Made by a program: the position numbers and the translations under genes
The notes under the pieces: generated by a model
The model's input: only the letters and a program-made list of their open reading frames with translations
What the model was told of the DNA's origin: nothing
Database searches by the model: none
Part shown: positions 5,661 to 5,931 of the stretch, piece by piece
Position numbering within the stretch: position 1 is the first letter of the stretch
Layout: every line of letters begins with the position of its first letter
Source of the DNA: Nitrososphaerales archaeon
GTDB lineage: Archaea; Thermoproteota; Nitrososphaeria; Nitrososphaerales; Gagatemarchaeaceae
Assembly (NCBI GenBank): GCA_030044375.1
Contig: JASHVX010000113.1
Span: forward strand, 1 to 5,931
Direction: 5' to 3'
DNA length: 5,931 bases

Positions 5661-5931
5661 GCGGGCCGCCCCCCGCGGCAGGCTCGTGCCTGGTGTCTTC
5701 CTCGATGGGCTTCCTCACCAGATAGTAGAAGATGTCATCCAACGAGATGGGATAGGTCGAGAACCTCCTCCTCTCCTTCACGAGCTGCTCTGTGAGCCTG
5801 TCTGCTTCGTCCTCGGTGGTGAATATCTGCGTCGACCCGTCTTCGTTCCTGACCACTTCCCCCGTCCTGGCCTCGACGGGAGCGCCGCCCTTTAGGATCC
5901 GCACGCTCACCGGGTACTTCACTACTGACCT
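5650..5931 (-). CDS. ABC transporter ATP-binding protein, C-terminal end (partial)
   Basis: These are the last 93 residues of an ABC ATPase; the frame stays open to the window edge, so the nucleotide-binding core (Walker A, Walker B, ABC signature) is outside. The GTG at 5922 is internal, not the start. The tail shows the small alpha/beta domain often appended to ABC-2 ATPases (VKYPVSVRILKGG, then a stretch with EDEADRLTEQLVKERRR) and ends in SLDDIFYYLVRKP, equivalent to the common SLEDVFLxLTG closing motif of this group. After that comes a short acidic/glycine-rich tail (EEDTRHEPAAGGGPRED). The gene overlaps the permease start by 11 bases, so the two make one transporter. The assignment rests on the closing motif and the neighbour and is good despite the missing core. 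Confidence 0.85.
   Translation of the reverse strand, partial: RSVVKYPVSVRILKGGAPVEARTGEVVRNEDGSTQIFTTEDEADRLTEQLVKERRRFSTYPISLDDIFYYLVRKPIEEDTRHEPAAGGGPRED

Overview
The window looks like a chromosomal stretch of a GC-rich archaeon. The main reason is the pyrB-pyrI pair followed directly by pyrC: a separate zinc-ribbon aspartate carbamoyltransferase regulatory subunit is widespread in archaea (and enterobacteria), and the close pyrB-pyrI-pyrC packing, heavy AGG/AGA arginine use, frequent GTG starts and lack of T-rich bacterial-style terminators fit an archaeon. The phylum cannot be fixed from this sequence; a Nitrososphaeria/Bathyarchaeia-type lineage is only a guess.

Layout. Positions 1-1950 (+ strand) hold a pyrimidine biosynthesis operon: the 3' end of pyrB, complete pyrI, complete pyrC, separated by 1 and 5 bases. 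Everything after that is on the - strand. Read in the direction of transcription from the right edge: the C-terminal end of an ABC transporter ATPase (5931-5650), an ABC-2 type permease overlapping it by 11 bases (5660-4917), a 148-residue membrane protein with a two-cysteine loop (4834-4388), a PaaI-like hotdog thioesterase (4275-3805), an amidase-signature hydrolase (3759-2371), and a 125-residue four-helix membrane protein (2349-1972). The last gene ends tail-to-tail with pyrC, 21 bases apart. No gene-free stretch exceeds 300 bases; the largest gaps are 4276-4387 (112 bases) and 4835-4916 (82 bases), where no RNA gene or convincing promoter is visible.

How the genes work together. PyrB+PyrI form regulated aspartate carbamoyltransferase, which makes carbamoyl-aspartate; PyrC closes it to dihydroorotate: steps two and three of UMP synthesis. 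The ATPase and permease form one export-type ABC transporter. Thioesterase, amidase and the small membrane protein are closely spaced and probably co-transcribed, but their shared substrate is unknown. I see no mobile element, CRISPR array or RNA gene, and no clear new system; the least explained parts are the two small membrane proteins and the pairing of the thioesterase with an orphan amidase.
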